This document shows, one piece after another, positions 8,580 through 17,679 of a stretch of DNA of 64,000 nucleotides (positions within the stretch are counted from its first letter, which is position 1; the number at the start of each line of letters is the position of its first letter). The stretch comes from JADHUC01 sp964623055. Lineage in GTDB: Bacteria; Planctomycetota; Planctomycetia; Pirellulales; Pirellulaceae. Both the position numbers and the translations under genes were made by a program. Location of the stretch: NCBI GenBank assembly GCA_964623055.1, contig CAZURK010000047.1, positions 1 through 64,000 on the forward strand, read 5' to 3'. The notes beneath the pieces were generated by a model. It was not told where the DNA came from, did not search any database, and saw nothing but the letters and a program-made list of their open reading frames with translations.

Positions 8580-9533
8580 TCAGTATTTGCCAACCACTTC
8601 TTGTCCCGCGCGAGTGCCGAGCGCCTGCCAGGTCCTGTAGTCGATGTCTTCCGCGACGAAATCGGTCGAACCGTCCGCCATGGCTACGTTCACGCCGCCG
8701 GGGTGGCGACTGCGGGCGGCGAACACACCGGTGGTGGTCCAGTTTTCGCACTCGTGGTTGTGGATCAAGCGATCGTTTGGCCCAAACCGCGTGCTGAACG
8801 ACCAAGCGCAGTTGCGTTGAGCGAAGAACCAGGAGAAGCCTCGACACTGGCTGCCGATGCTCACGTTGCTGCTGATCGGCGGAGCCGTGCCGAATTGACA
8901 GGCCTGGTAACCAGCCGTATCCCCTTCATAACGTTTGACCCACGGGTCGTTGATCTTGCACTCCGAAAGGGCCAGCGTCGTGGACGTGCCGTCCAGAATA
9001 TCCGCGATGGCCGTGAAGCTGTTGATGCCGAACACGCCGTCGTAACTGTCAATAGTCTGATCGGAATTGCCGACACACACGACGTAGTTGGTGGGTGCGT
9101 AGCCGCTGGTCGGCGTGAGTTTGCGATCGCTGGGGCAGCGGCAGAGACTGAGTTCGATTCGACGGATCTCGCTGTTTCGCGGGCCGCCACTACCGACCCA
9201 CCGCTCCCAATCGATGTCTTCGGCAATCGCGTCTTGCTCGCAATAGGGCAGTACGCGGGCGATCCAGGAAATCATGCTGGTGCTCCACGAATCGACGCCA
9301 GGGCCGAATGAGCGAACGGATCCGGCCGGCAATCGTTTGTAGGTCGAGTGGTAGTTGTGCAATGCCAAGCCGAACTGTTTGAGATTGTTCGTGCAGTCGG
9401 CCCGCCGCGCGGCCTCACGCGCCGCCTGGATGGCGGGCAATAGCAGGGCGACCAGGATGCCGATAATGGCGATCACTACCAGCAATTCCACCAGAGTAAA
9501 AGCCTTGTGAGTATGTCGTTTAGACGGCCCCAT
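8580..9533 (-). CDS. DUF1559 domain protein with prepilin-type N-terminus
   Basis: This is a 317-residue member of the large planctomycete DUF1559 family. The N-terminus has a class III (type IV pilin/type II pseudopilin) signal, KAFTLVELLVVIAIIG, followed by IQAAREAARR and then NLKQFGLALHNYH. The C-terminus carries the family's H-X9-DG motif, with His in SRHPGG and DG in MADGSTDFV. A prepilin peptidase probably processes it, and it may be surface exposed; its role is unknown. ATG 9533 has AAGGG upstream. A longer frame from 9821 overlaps the next gene and was rejected. It forms a likely two-gene unit with the small lipoprotein 49 bp upstream, a common pairing in this phylum. Confidence 0.93.
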   Translation of the reverse strand: MGPSKRHTHKAFTLVELLVVIAIIGILVALLLPAIQAAREAARRADCTNNLKQFGLALHNYHSTYKRLPAGSVRSFGPGVDSWSTSMISWIARVLPYCEQDAIAEDIDWERWVGSGGPRNSEIRRIELSLCRCPSDRKLTPTSGYAPTNYVVCVGNSDQTIDSYDGVFGINSFTAIADILDGTSTTLALSECKINDPWVKRYEGDTAGYQACQFGTAPPISSNVSIGSQCRGFSWFFAQRNCAWSFSTRFGPNDRLIHNHECENWTTTGVFAARSRHPGGVNVAMADGSTDFVAEDIDYRTWQALGTRAGQEVVGKY

Positions 9534-9582
9534 GACTGAGCCCTTTCGATATTTGGCTGAAGACGCGAAATCGATCACAGAT

Positions 9583-10032
9583 CTAAGGTAGCAGACTGAA
9601 AACCTTCGTGTTCTCTCCCGGTTCGAGATCCAATTCGAGTTCGGTATCACGGTTGTAGCGTGTAGGAATATATTGCTCGATGTATTCGGTCTGGGAAGGT
9701 CCACCGTCGAGGTTTTCCGCTCGGACCATGCGGCCCGTACCTCGGGTGGCCGAAATAAGCACTTGGTGTTTTCCGGCCAACATGCCGTCTCCTTCCGCGA
9801 TCTCATATGCTCCATTGACAATCTTGGCCGCCCCGCCTACGCCTGGCGTACCTTCGACGGGGTTCAGGCGTATGTTGCCGTCCGGAACTGGCTGACCGTC
9901 GAAGGTGATTTGTCCGCTCAGCGAACACGCAGCCCCACCTCCGCATCCAACGATGCAGGCCGCCATCAGCGCGCAGACCATCGACCAAAACGCCTGACTA
10001 GCCGTTCGATTCTGCAGGATCGTCAAGCCCAT
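9583..10032 (-). CDS. Small lipoprotein, carboxypeptidase-regulatory-like fold
   Basis: This is a 149-residue protein with a lipoprotein signal (ACIVGC, lipidated Cys30). The rest reads as one beta-sandwich domain (GQITFDGQPVPDGNIRL, then GKHQVLISATRGTG), as seen in the lipoproteins that accompany DUF1559 genes in planctomycetes. The start at 10032 has GAGGT five bases upstream. The longer frame from 10167 was rejected. It probably sits on the outer face of a membrane, and no catalytic residues are expected. Confidence 0.8.
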   Translation of the reverse strand: MGLTILQNRTASQAFWSMVCALMAACIVGCGGGAACSLSGQITFDGQPVPDGNIRLNPVEGTPGVGGAAKIVNGAYEIAEGDGMLAGKHQVLISATRGTGRMVRAENLDGGPSQTEYIEQYIPTRYNRDTELELDLEPGENTKVFSLLP

Positions 10033-10180
10033 CTCGTACCTCGCTTCCCACGGCTCAATGCGAAAAAACAGCTTTGGGGGCGCGACAGCCCCGAAGATCA
10101 TAGTAGACTGCCCTGCCTTTTCTGACAAGCAAAATCCACGGTTTGACGCCGAGTGCGTGCGGCGCAATTCTCCGCACAGA

Positions 10181-10966
10181 TCATTCGACTCGTTTCCACG
10201 ATCGCACGTACTCGATGCTGAACGTGGCGGGCAGTTCTTCTTTCACCGGTAGCCCAAACCAGTTGGGCATAGTCTCGCTGTCGAAGTTCATGTGCAGCGG
10301 TTGGTGCCAGTGTGTGTTTTTCAGGCTCCTGACGACTTTGCCGTCAATGTAGTACTTGATTTCGTCTTTTTTCCATCCCAGCCCGTACACGCGGTAGTCG
10401 TCGGCAAGATCGGACGGCGCCGTCCATTTGCCGGATTTGGACCAGTGTCTGTTCTCCTTCGGCGTACGGAATACGTGGACATTCATGTGTACGACCCGTT
10501 CATGACCGGGCGCACCGCCGCCAATCTCGAACACGTCGATCTCCGTCCACAACTTGGGGGTGGAATGATAAAACCAGAATGCACTGGATGCTCTGGAACG
10601 CATCGGCCTGCACTTGATCTCGAAGTAGCCGTATTTCACCAATGCCTTGCTCTTGACAGCGGCCGTCGTGAATGTGTGGTAGCCTTTCGGCAGATTCGGC
10701 AAATCTTCGGCACGCGCCGTCAGGTGCAGTTTGCCGTCGTTGACGGAGACATTGGCCTTCGAAAAGAAACCGGGCTGACGGCCTTTCCAACTAGGGTTGT
10801 GATCGTGCCATTTGGCTATGTCCAATTCCTGGCCTTCAAACTCGTCGGTCAATTCGGGTATGGGCGTCCAGCGATCGCCTGTGGGAGGATCTGCGACGGC
10901 GCGCGAACAACAGGTGGTGAGCCACACAACGAACAGCGAACAGACTAGAGCAAGTCTACCGAACAT
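10181..10966 (-). CDS. Glycoside hydrolase family 16, secreted
   Basis: This 261-residue enzyme has a signal peptide (residues 1-26) and a single GH16 jelly-roll domain. The active-site motif EIDVFE is present, with Glu142, Asp144 and Glu147 as nucleophile, helper and acid/base. GH16 enzymes cut beta-1,3 or beta-1,4 bonds in galactans or glucans. The closest kinds by eye are marine agarase, carrageenase and porphyranase types, but the substrate cannot be set from motifs. The nearby sulfatase fits attack on a sulfated algal galactan. GAGGGAG precedes the ATG by seven bases. Confidence 0.88.
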   Translation of the reverse strand: MFGRLALVCSLFVVWLTTCCSRAVADPPTGDRWTPIPELTDEFEGQELDIAKWHDHNPSWKGRQPGFFSKANVSVNDGKLHLTARAEDLPNLPKGYHTFTTAAVKSKALVKYGYFEIKCRPMRSRASSAFWFYHSTPKLWTEIDVFEIGGGAPGHERVVHMNVHVFRTPKENRHWSKSGKWTAPSDLADDYRVYGLGWKKDEIKYYIDGKVVRSLKNTHWHQPLHMNFDSETMPNWFGLPVKEELPATFSIEYVRSWKRVE

Positions 10967-11110
10967 TGCCCGTCTCCCTCATCAATAGGAACTCGTCCGC
11001 AGCAACGACGCCAGAATAATGTGGCGGCGGAAGTTGATTATGCTGCGTTGTCTAATCTAACATGGATGCCAGCGTGCAAACCAATCTAACGACATTTGTG
11101 AGGTCCCGCC

Positions 11111-12532
11111 ATGTATCGCTATGCTCTTTCGTGGATCCTGGTTGTCTGGATGACCGCCGCAGCCAACTCGCTTGCTCATGCGAACGACAAGAAAGCCGAC
11201 TTGCCACCGAATGTGCTGGTGCTGGTTACCGACGACCAACGCCCGGACACAATCGCTGCACTGGGCAACTCAATCATACAAACGCCGAACCTGGACTTGC
11301 TGGCCAGAAGCGGTTCTGTGTTTACGCGGGCGATATGTGCCTACCCGATATGCACGCCCAGCCGTGCGGAGATTCTGACCGGTTGCAGCGCGTTTCGCAG
11401 CGGTGTGATGGATTTTGGCCGGAAGATCAATCCGGACCTGGTCTCCTGGGCGACGGCCATGCGCGATGCGGGCTACCAAACCTGCTATGTCGGCAAATGG
11501 CACAATAGCGGCCGTCCAAGCACACACGGCTATACGGAGACACGCGGGTTGTTTTGCGGGGGCGGTGGCCGTTGGTGGAAGGATCAAGTGGACCATCACG
11601 GACGCGAGGTGACCGGTTATCGCGGCTGGATCTTTCAAACCGACGACCGAAAGCTGTTCCCCGAGCAGGGCATCGGCCTGACGCCCGACATCAGCAGCAA
11701 GTTTGCCGACGCGGCGATCAGTCTGATCGAGGAAGACCTCGGCAAGCCGTTCTTCCTGCACGTCAACTTCACGGCGCCGCACGATCCGCTGCTGATGCCG
11801 CCGGGCTACGAAGGCAAATATGACCCGGACAAGATACCGCTGCCCAAAAGCTCCCTGCCGCGACATCCTTTCGATCACGGCAATTTCGAGGGTCGCGACG
11901 AGAAGCTGTTGCCTTGGCCGCGGACGTCGAAAGATGTTCGTGAAGATTTGGCTGTCTACTATGCGGTGATTTCACATATGGACGAGCAGGTTGGCCGAGT
12001 CCTTGATGCACTGAAGAAGACGGGAAAATGGGACAATACGATCATCGCCTTCAGTAGCGATCACGGACTGGCAATGGGCAGCCACGGCCTGCGAGGCAAG
12101 CAGAATATGTACGAACACACGATAGGCGTGCCGTTCATTCTGTGCGGGCCCAGAATCCCCGCAGGCAAACGCTTCACAGCCCAAACATATCTTCGTGATC
12201 TGTACCCGACGATCTGTGATCTGGCGGGCGTTCCGATACCCGAATCAGTCGAAGGACGCAGCCTGCTGCCAGTATTGTCGGGCAAAGTCGATTCAATCCA
12301 TCCACACGTCTTCGGCTACTTTCGTAACTTCCAACGAATGATCCGCACGGACCGCTGGAAGCTGATCCACTATCCGCACATCAACCGCTATCAGTTGTTC
12401 GATCTGGAGGCTGATCCATGGGAACTGCGCGATCTATCCGCCGAAGCTCGCTGTGCCAGCGTGGTCGAGGACCTACGGAGTAAACTGGAATCTTGGCAGA
12501 AGGAGGTCGGCGACCCCCTCGTCCGGAACTGA
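11111..12532 (+). CDS. Formylglycine-dependent sulfatase (S1 family), exported
   Basis: This is a 473-residue type I sulfatase. Cys81 in the motif CTPSRAEILTG is the residue converted to formylglycine. Metal ligands Asp41 and Asp42 are in VTDDQRPD, and a second set is in SSDHGLAMGSHG. The product removes sulfate esters, most likely from polysaccharides, after export by the signal peptide MYRYALSWILVVWMTAAANS. The start has GAGGT nine bases upstream. It is divergent from GH16, which suggests joint use on a sulfated glycan. The anaerobic or FGE-type maturation enzyme is not in the window. Confidence 0.94.
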   Translation: MYRYALSWILVVWMTAAANSLAHANDKKADLPPNVLVLVTDDQRPDTIAALGNSIIQTPNLDLLARSGSVFTRAICAYPICTPSRAEILTGCSAFRSGVMDFGRKINPDLVSWATAMRDAGYQTCYVGKWHNSGRPSTHGYTETRGLFCGGGGRWWKDQVDHHGREVTGYRGWIFQTDDRKLFPEQGIGLTPDISSKFADAAISLIEEDLGKPFFLHVNFTAPHDPLLMPPGYEGKYDPDKIPLPKSSLPRHPFDHGNFEGRDEKLLPWPRTSKDVREDLAVYYAVISHMDEQVGRVLDALKKTGKWDNTIIAFSSDHGLAMGSHGLRGKQNMYEHTIGVPFILCGPRIPAGKRFTAQTYLRDLYPTICDLAGVPIPESVEGRSLLPVLSGKVDSIHPHVFGYFRNFQRMIRTDRWKLIHYPHINRYQLFDLEADPWELRDLSAEARCASVVEDLRSKLESWQKEVGDPLVRN

Positions 12533-12588
12533 CATGTATCGAATCTCCTTTGTCGGATCTTGGATTTCAGAAGATGCACGTGTCACGC

Positions 12589-12635
12589 CACGGAGGCCCC
12601 TAGCCCTTGCTCCGTGACATTCAGCCTTCTTTTTT
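12589..12635 (+). terminator. Possible Rho-independent terminator after the sulfatase
   Basis: A hairpin CACGGAG (12589-12595) / CTCCGTG (12610-12616) is followed by a T-rich stretch at 12626-12635. The stem is short and the T-run begins some ten bases after it, so this is only a moderate candidate. Confidence 0.4.
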
Positions 12636-12781
12636 CCCTGCGCAGTGCCCAGCCGCTAGCACCGCCTCGCTGGGCGAATCAACAACGCTGTGCGGTTGTT
12701 GTCCAGCAGGAAGCCGCCTATACTATGGGGCTACCAACTCCAAAAGCCCACCAGACATCTGATAATCAAGGATTGTAGACG

Positions 12782-13009
12782 ATGACCATCGACAAGACAC
12801 TCAAAGTGCGGACCGGTACCATCCGCAACCGCAATGTGCTGACGCGAGCCGAGCGCATCACCAGACTCCTGGCAGCGGACCGCTGGAAAGAGGGGGATTC
12901 CGTCTACGGACTGCCCAAGGTGCGTGTGCAGAAGGTTTCACTGAAGAAGAAGAAGAAGGTCAAGAAGCTGGAAGAAGAAGAAGAAGAGGTGAAGACAGAG
13001 GAGGAATAG
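12782..13009 (+). CDS. PVC small basic protein with acidic tail
   Basis: This 75-residue protein matches the small, highly basic protein family known only from the Planctomycetes-Verrucomicrobia-Chlamydiae group (TIGR04137 type). Recognisable pieces are RNRNVLTRAERITRL, WKEGDSVYGLPKVRV and the lysine run KKKKKVKK. The function is unknown; a nucleic-acid or ribosome role is a guess from charge. Its last 14 residues are nearly all Glu (LEEEEEEVKTEEE), making the protein a basic body with an acidic tail. It stands alone between the sulfatase and the LarA gene. Confidence 0.88.
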   Translation: MTIDKTLKVRTGTIRNRNVLTRAERITRLLAADRWKEGDSVYGLPKVRVQKVSLKKKKKVKKLEEEEEEVKTEEE

Positions 13010-13143
13010 AGTATCCGCTTCTCATCAAGCGACGCTCCGGTGTGGTAACCACCCCCACGAGGCCCTTGTGCCGGTCTGTTGGCGTCATTCTTTCTGTCCT
13101 GGATTCGTTTTGCGCCTTTTCTGGATTTGGGGAGTAGGCACTC

Positions 13144-14415
13144 ATGCTTGTACGGCTGGATTACGGTCGATCCGGCATCGAGGTTGAACTGCCGGACGAT
13201 CGAGTCGTGCGTGAACTGTCCTACAAGACTGCCGCTCCGATTCCCGCGCCGGATGATGCGTTGCTGGCCGCTTTGTCCCAACCCTCCGGCACGCCGCCGC
13301 TTGGCGAATTGGCCAAAGGCCGTCGTGATGCGTGCATTCTGATTTGCGATATCACCAGGCCCGTTCCGAACGAGATGATGCTGCGCCCAGTGCTGCGGAT
13401 TCTGGAGGAAGCGGGAATCCCTCGCGATCGCATACTGATCCTGGTCGCCACAGGCCTGCATCGGGCGAACGAAGGCGATGAATTGGTCGAGATGGTTGGG
13501 CCGTGGATCGCGGAGAACTATCGAATCGAGAACCATCACGGCCATGACCAGGAAGAGCATACCTATCTGGGCGACAGCCCGCGCGGCGTGCCCATGTGGA
13601 TCGATTCACGATATGTCAACGCGGATTTGAAACTTGCCGTCGGGCTGATCGAGCCCCATTTCATGGCAGGCTTCTCCGGCGGTCGTAAGCTGATCTGCCC
13701 CGGCGTCGCGGCATTGGAGACCATCAAGGTTTGGCACACACCCCGTTTCCTTGAACATCCTTGTGCGGACACAGGAATCCTGGATGGCAACCCTGTCCAC
13801 GAAGAAAACACTTGGATCGCCAAGAAGGCGGGCTGCGATTTCATCGCGAACGTGATTATTGATGCCGAGCGGCGACCGTTGAAGTTCGTGGCGGGCGACA
13901 TGGAAGAGGCATTCCTGGAAGGCAGCAAGTTCGTCGATAGCGTCGTTACTGACACGGTTCCCGAGGCTGTTGACATCGTGGTTACCAGTTCCGCGGGATA
14001 CCCGTTGGACACCACGTTCTATCAGTCGGTCAAAGGGATGGTGGCGGCCCTGCCCATCGTGAAGGAAGGCGGCACGATCATCCTGGCGGCGAGCATGACG
14101 GATGGGATAGGAAGCCCCGAGTTTCAGAGCCTGTTCGAGGAGCACGCCAGCCTGGAGGCGTTCTTCGAAGCAATCCACAACGAGACTTACTTCGTCGTGG
14201 ACCAATGGCAGTTGGAGAAAATGGCTCGCGTCTGCCGGACGGCTAAAGTGAAGGTTGTCACGGACGGTCTCCCGGCCGAGACGTTGAACCGGCTGTTCGT
14301 GGAAAGCGCACCGACTGTCGAAGCCGCAGTGTCGGATTCCCTCGCCGAATATGGCGAGGATGCCACGATCGCCGTGATTCCCAAAGGCCCGTATGTAGTG
14401 GCGAAGGTAGTCTGA
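13144..14415 (+). CDS. larA: LarA-like nickel-pincer racemase family protein
   Basis: This 423-residue protein belongs to the LarA family, which interconverts alpha-hydroxy acid enantiomers such as L- and D-lactate using a nickel-pincer nucleotide. Expected residues are present: Asp69 and Arg72 in CDITRPVPN, His106 in VATGLHR, His172 in EPHFMAGFSGG and the cofactor-binding Lys182 in GRKLICPG. LarB, LarC and LarE, which make the cofactor, are not nearby. Many LarA homologues act on substrates other than lactate, so substrate is open. A GNAT gene follows after 13 bp and is probably co-transcribed. Confidence 0.88.
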   Translation: MLVRLDYGRSGIEVELPDDRVVRELSYKTAAPIPAPDDALLAALSQPSGTPPLGELAKGRRDACILICDITRPVPNEMMLRPVLRILEEAGIPRDRILILVATGLHRANEGDELVEMVGPWIAENYRIENHHGHDQEEHTYLGDSPRGVPMWIDSRYVNADLKLAVGLIEPHFMAGFSGGRKLICPGVAALETIKVWHTPRFLEHPCADTGILDGNPVHEENTWIAKKAGCDFIANVIIDAERRPLKFVAGDMEEAFLEGSKFVDSVVTDTVPEAVDIVVTSSAGYPLDTTFYQSVKGMVAALPIVKEGGTIILAASMTDGIGSPEFQSLFEEHASLEAFFEAIHNETYFVVDQWQLEKMARVCRTAKVKVVTDGLPAETLNRLFVESAPTVEAAVSDSLAEYGEDATIAVIPKGPYVVAKVV

Positions 14416-14428
14416 CATTCGCGCACTC

Positions 14429-15340
14429 ATGCAAATTGACATTCCTGACGAAGTGGTTGTTGTCGAACCGCGGCCTGAACGTCGGGGCGAGGTGGCGAAG
14501 TTCTTGTTCCCTCCGCGCGGTGACCGACCGGCCGCGTGTGAAACTGTGGCGTCAGCGGGTGATTTCGAGCCGCCATGGTGTCTGTTCGAGGCCCGACGAG
14601 GTGACCAGACAGTGGGCGCCGTGTGGGGACGATCATGGCCGGATGGGACCGCCGAAGTTGTGCCACCTCGAATCAGCCCCGCGGAATCGGAAGAAACAGC
14701 GCAACTGCTGCTGAGAGAATTGGATGGCTACCTATCGTCCGACCAAGTTCGCGCCGCCTTCGCATACGTATCAAGCGACGATTCCAGGTCGTTGAGCGTG
14801 CTGAGCCGGGAAGGCTTCCGCTCCGCGGGCGAGATGCTTGTGATGGCTCGCACGACCGAATGCGATCGGAAAACGTCTACAGACGAGTCGCTGTCATTTC
14901 GCCGCTATCACCCCTCCTGTCAACAACATCTGACGGAATTGGCCAAGCAAACCTACGGGGACACGTTGGATTTCCCTGCGCTGGGCGACATTCGCCACGT
15001 CGGCGACATCTTAGCACGATACGCTGACACGGGCGACTCGGGCACGGACCATTGGTGGTTCGTACGGTCGGGCGATCGCGATGTCGGCTGCCTGCTGCTG
15101 GCAGACCACCAGCGGCTTGATCAATGCGAACTAGTGTACATGGGCCTCGTGCCGAATGCGAGGGGAAACCGATGGGGGCGTCAAATCGTCGCACACGCGC
15201 TGCAGACAGCACAAGACATCGGACGACGGCAAATGGTCCTGGGTGTGGATGCCCACAACGACCCGGCAATCGCCGTGTACGCTTCGGCGGGGTTCTTCGA
15301 GCAGTACCGGCGATTGGTGGTGTCAAAGGTATTCCGGTAG
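14429..15340 (+). CDS. Tandem GNAT-fold acetyltransferase
   Basis: This is a 303-residue protein with two GNAT-like halves. The C-terminal half holds a good acetyl-CoA motif A, VYMGLVPNARGNRWG (around residues 232-246), and the late ASAGF motif. The N-terminal half (about 1-150) is degenerate and ends in a similar LSREGF element. It resembles mycothiol-synthase-like double GNATs in layout only. The substrate is unknown. It lies 13 bp after larA on the same strand and converges on an epimerase gene. Confidence 0.82.
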   Translation: MQIDIPDEVVVVEPRPERRGEVAKFLFPPRGDRPAACETVASAGDFEPPWCLFEARRGDQTVGAVWGRSWPDGTAEVVPPRISPAESEETAQLLLRELDGYLSSDQVRAAFAYVSSDDSRSLSVLSREGFRSAGEMLVMARTTECDRKTSTDESLSFRRYHPSCQQHLTELAKQTYGDTLDFPALGDIRHVGDILARYADTGDSGTDHWWFVRSGDRDVGCLLLADHQRLDQCELVYMGLVPNARGNRWGRQIVAHALQTAQDIGRRQMVLGVDAHNDPAIAVYASAGFFEQYRRLVVSKVFR

Positions 15341-15374
15341 ACGGCGAACCTGAAAGAGCAGCGAACGAACGGTG

Positions 15375-16358
15375 CTAGCCACCGGAACGCTTCCACTGGA
15401 TCACGGCACGGATGGTTGCGTCCAGGTCGCTTCGGTTGCGGTGCGAGATGGTTTCATGGAGGCGAGTCAGATCGGGAACGCGCCGGCGAACGTCCTCGAA
15501 ATCCTTGTCGTACGCGTCAGCATAGCTCTGAAACTCGATCGGCGATTCCGACCCCACGGCAGCGACGACCTTGCGAGCCAGATCCAGGATCGAGATCGGT
15601 TGGTCGCTGCCGATATTGAACACCCGGCCCAACGCCGCCTCTTCGCCCATCAGGGAAAGCACCGCGGTGACGACATCGTCGACGTGAGCAAAGCATCGGG
15701 TCTGTTCGCCGTCGTCGTGGACGACTACCGGGTCACCTGTCAGGGCTGCGTCGACGAACCGCGGCAACACCATCCCGTACGCGCCGGATTGACGTGGCCC
15801 AACGACGTTGAAGAAACGGCCAACTACTACTGGCAAGCTGTATTCCCGATGGCACGCCAGAGCCAGGAATTCGTCGATTGCCTTCGATGCGCCGTACGAC
15901 CAACGAGCCTTAGTCGTCGAACCGAAGACAAGATCCTCCTCCTCCGTCCAATTCGCTTTGGGATTCTTGCCGTAAACCTCGCTGGTACTGGCCAGGAAAA
16001 ACCTGACCTTTTCGCCCGCCGTCCAACGTTTCACCAGGAGTTCCAACAGAAGCTCCGTGGGATGGATGTTCCGCTGAATCGTCTCCATGGGCTGGCGGGC
16101 AATCAAAGCGACACCAACGGCTGCGGCCAGATGGTAGACCTCGTCCGCTGCGGACGTGACTTGATCGACGAGTTCCGGATCGCCGATATCTCCGCGTCTG
16201 TATTCCAAATTTGGGTGATCGCAGACTGCGGCCAAGTTGTCAGAGGAGCCAGTGGATTCGTCATCGACCACGGTCACGCGGTCACCGCGGGCCAGTATTG
16301 CCTCGGTCAAATGCGATCCGATGAAGCCGGCACCGCCGGTAATCAAGACGTGTTTCAT
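15375..16358 (-). CDS. NAD-dependent sugar-nucleotide epimerase/dehydratase (extended SDR)
   Basis: This 327-residue extended short-chain dehydrogenase has the NAD-binding GGAGFIG motif (residues 8-14), Asp32-Asp33 at the end of beta-2, the Ser/Thr of LASTSEVYG and the catalytic Tyr155-x3-Lys159 in YGASK. GRFFNVVGPRQSG and DGEQTRCFAHVDD are typical of UDP-glucose 4-epimerase, UDP-glucuronate decarboxylase and dTDP-glucose dehydratase relatives. I cannot choose among these. It acts in the cytoplasm on nucleotide sugars for cell-surface glycans. It is 46 bp downstream of hemA on the same strand. Confidence 0.9.
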   Translation of the reverse strand: MKHVLITGGAGFIGSHLTEAILARGDRVTVVDDESTGSSDNLAAVCDHPNLEYRRGDIGDPELVDQVTSAADEVYHLAAAVGVALIARQPMETIQRNIHPTELLLELLVKRWTAGEKVRFFLASTSEVYGKNPKANWTEEEDLVFGSTTKARWSYGASKAIDEFLALACHREYSLPVVVGRFFNVVGPRQSGAYGMVLPRFVDAALTGDPVVVHDDGEQTRCFAHVDDVVTAVLSLMGEEAALGRVFNIGSDQPISILDLARKVVAAVGSESPIEFQSYADAYDKDFEDVRRRVPDLTRLHETISHRNRSDLDATIRAVIQWKRSGG

Positions 16359-16404
16359 GGTTTGGTTCAGTCGAGTTTGTGGCTGAGTAGCGACTGAGAC
16401 TCAG

Positions 16405-17679
16405 CTAGTCTTTCAATTGGAAAAGTCGTTTCAGTGCGTCGAGTAGTCCGTGCGGCGAACCGCTTTGGGCTTCATCTCGAAGTGATTCCAGCGGGGGATG
16501 CAAGAGCTTGTTGACAAGTCGATCGAACGAGCGTTCCACTTCGTCTCGCGTTCGCTCGTCGAATTCGCCGAGCTTGTTATGCAACCTCCTAAGTTCGTCC
16601 TCTTTTAACTGATCGGCGCGCGCTTTGAGCCGCTTGATTGTTGGCCCGGTGGCCCGATGGTGCAAATCGGCCATGAAGCGGGCTGTCTCGGATTCGATGA
16701 TCCTCTCGGCCTTCGGCCATTCCTTCTCCCGCGCTCGCCGGTTGGCGTCACAGGCTTTCTGCAAATCGTCAATCGAGTACAGGTAGACGCCCAGGAAATC
16801 ACCGATGGCCGGATCAAAATCACGCGGAACGGCAAGGTCGAGCACGAACAACGGCCGTTGGCTGCGCGAGTGATGGACGTGCCGGAAGTCGCCGGACGTG
16901 ACGACCGCCTCGCCTGCGCCGGTGGTGCTGATCACCAGATCGGCTTGCACCATCGAATCAGACATTTCCTCCCAGGGCCGTGCGACGCCGCCGACGCGGG
17001 CGGCCAGATCGCGGGATCGTTCCGGGCTGCGATTGACCACAGTGATGTCGCGAGCCCCCTCGTCCATCAGATAACGTAGTGTTTCTTCGCCAGTCTCACC
17101 CGCGCCGATCACCAGAACTCGTTTGTCGTCAAAACGTTCGAATATCTGGCTGGCGAAATCTGCAACCGCAACGCTGGGTATGCTCACCCGCCGTTCGTTG
17201 ATGGCTGTTTCGTTGGCCACGCGCTTGGCCACGTGCATGGCGGCCTGGAAAGCGGCGTTGGTCAATGGTCCTGCGTTGTCCGCTTCGCATGCCGCCTCGT
17301 ATGCCTGTTTGACTTGCCCCAGGATTTGCGCCTCGCCCACAACCATGCTGTCCAGGCTGGAAGCAACCGTGAACAGATGACGAACCGTGTCCTCACCGGA
17401 ACGCTCGAATAGGGCGTCAAAGATTTCATCGGGTTTCAGACCGTGGAATTCCGCCAGAAAATCCACAACTTGATGATGCGTCGGACAAGCCGCCGGTTCC
17501 TCCGCAGCCGTGTAGACCTCGACTCGGTTACAGGTGGAAATCAGCACCGATTCGGAATCCGGAAACCGCTGGCGGAACTGAACCAATGCCGCGCGCATCT
17601 GGTCGGACGAGAACGCCAGACGCTCGCGCACTTCGATCGGCGCGTTGTGATGGCTACAGCCGACCATCTGCAGCTTCAT
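16405..17679 (-). CDS. hemA: Glutamyl-tRNA reductase
   Basis: This 424-residue enzyme reduces glutamyl-tRNA(Glu) to glutamate-1-semialdehyde, the first step of the C5 route to haem. The catalytic Cys50 in STCNRVEVY is at the usual position. The family motif GEAQILGQVKQAYE, the NADPH-binding VLVIGAGETGEETL and a C-terminal dimerisation helix region are all present. GGAGG lies six bases before the ATG. The start overlaps the stop of the upstream ccsA-like gene by four bases (ATGA, 17676-17679), so the two are translationally coupled, like hemX-hemA pairs in other bacteria. Confidence 0.97.
   Translation of the reverse strand: MKLQMVGCSHHNAPIEVRERLAFSSDQMRAALVQFRQRFPDSESVLISTCNRVEVYTAAEEPAACPTHHQVVDFLAEFHGLKPDEIFDALFERSGEDTVRHLFTVASSLDSMVVGEAQILGQVKQAYEAACEADNAGPLTNAAFQAAMHVAKRVANETAINERRVSIPSVAVADFASQIFERFDDKRVLVIGAGETGEETLRYLMDEGARDITVVNRSPERSRDLAARVGGVARPWEEMSDSMVQADLVISTTGAGEAVVTSGDFRHVHHSRSQRPLFVLDLAVPRDFDPAIGDFLGVYLYSIDDLQKACDANRRAREKEWPKAERIIESETARFMADLHHRATGPTIKRLKARADQLKEDELRRLHNKLGEFDERTRDEVERSFDRLVNKLLHPPLESLRDEAQSGSPHGLLDALKRLFQLKD

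Noticed and set aside
12960..13560. Minus-strand frames opposite the small basic protein and LarA
   Set aside because: They translate Glu/Lys codon runs as Ser/Phe runs and lie opposite strong genes.
15372..16397. 341-codon plus-strand frame opposite the epimerase
   Set aside because: It is the shadow of a well-supported epimerase gene.
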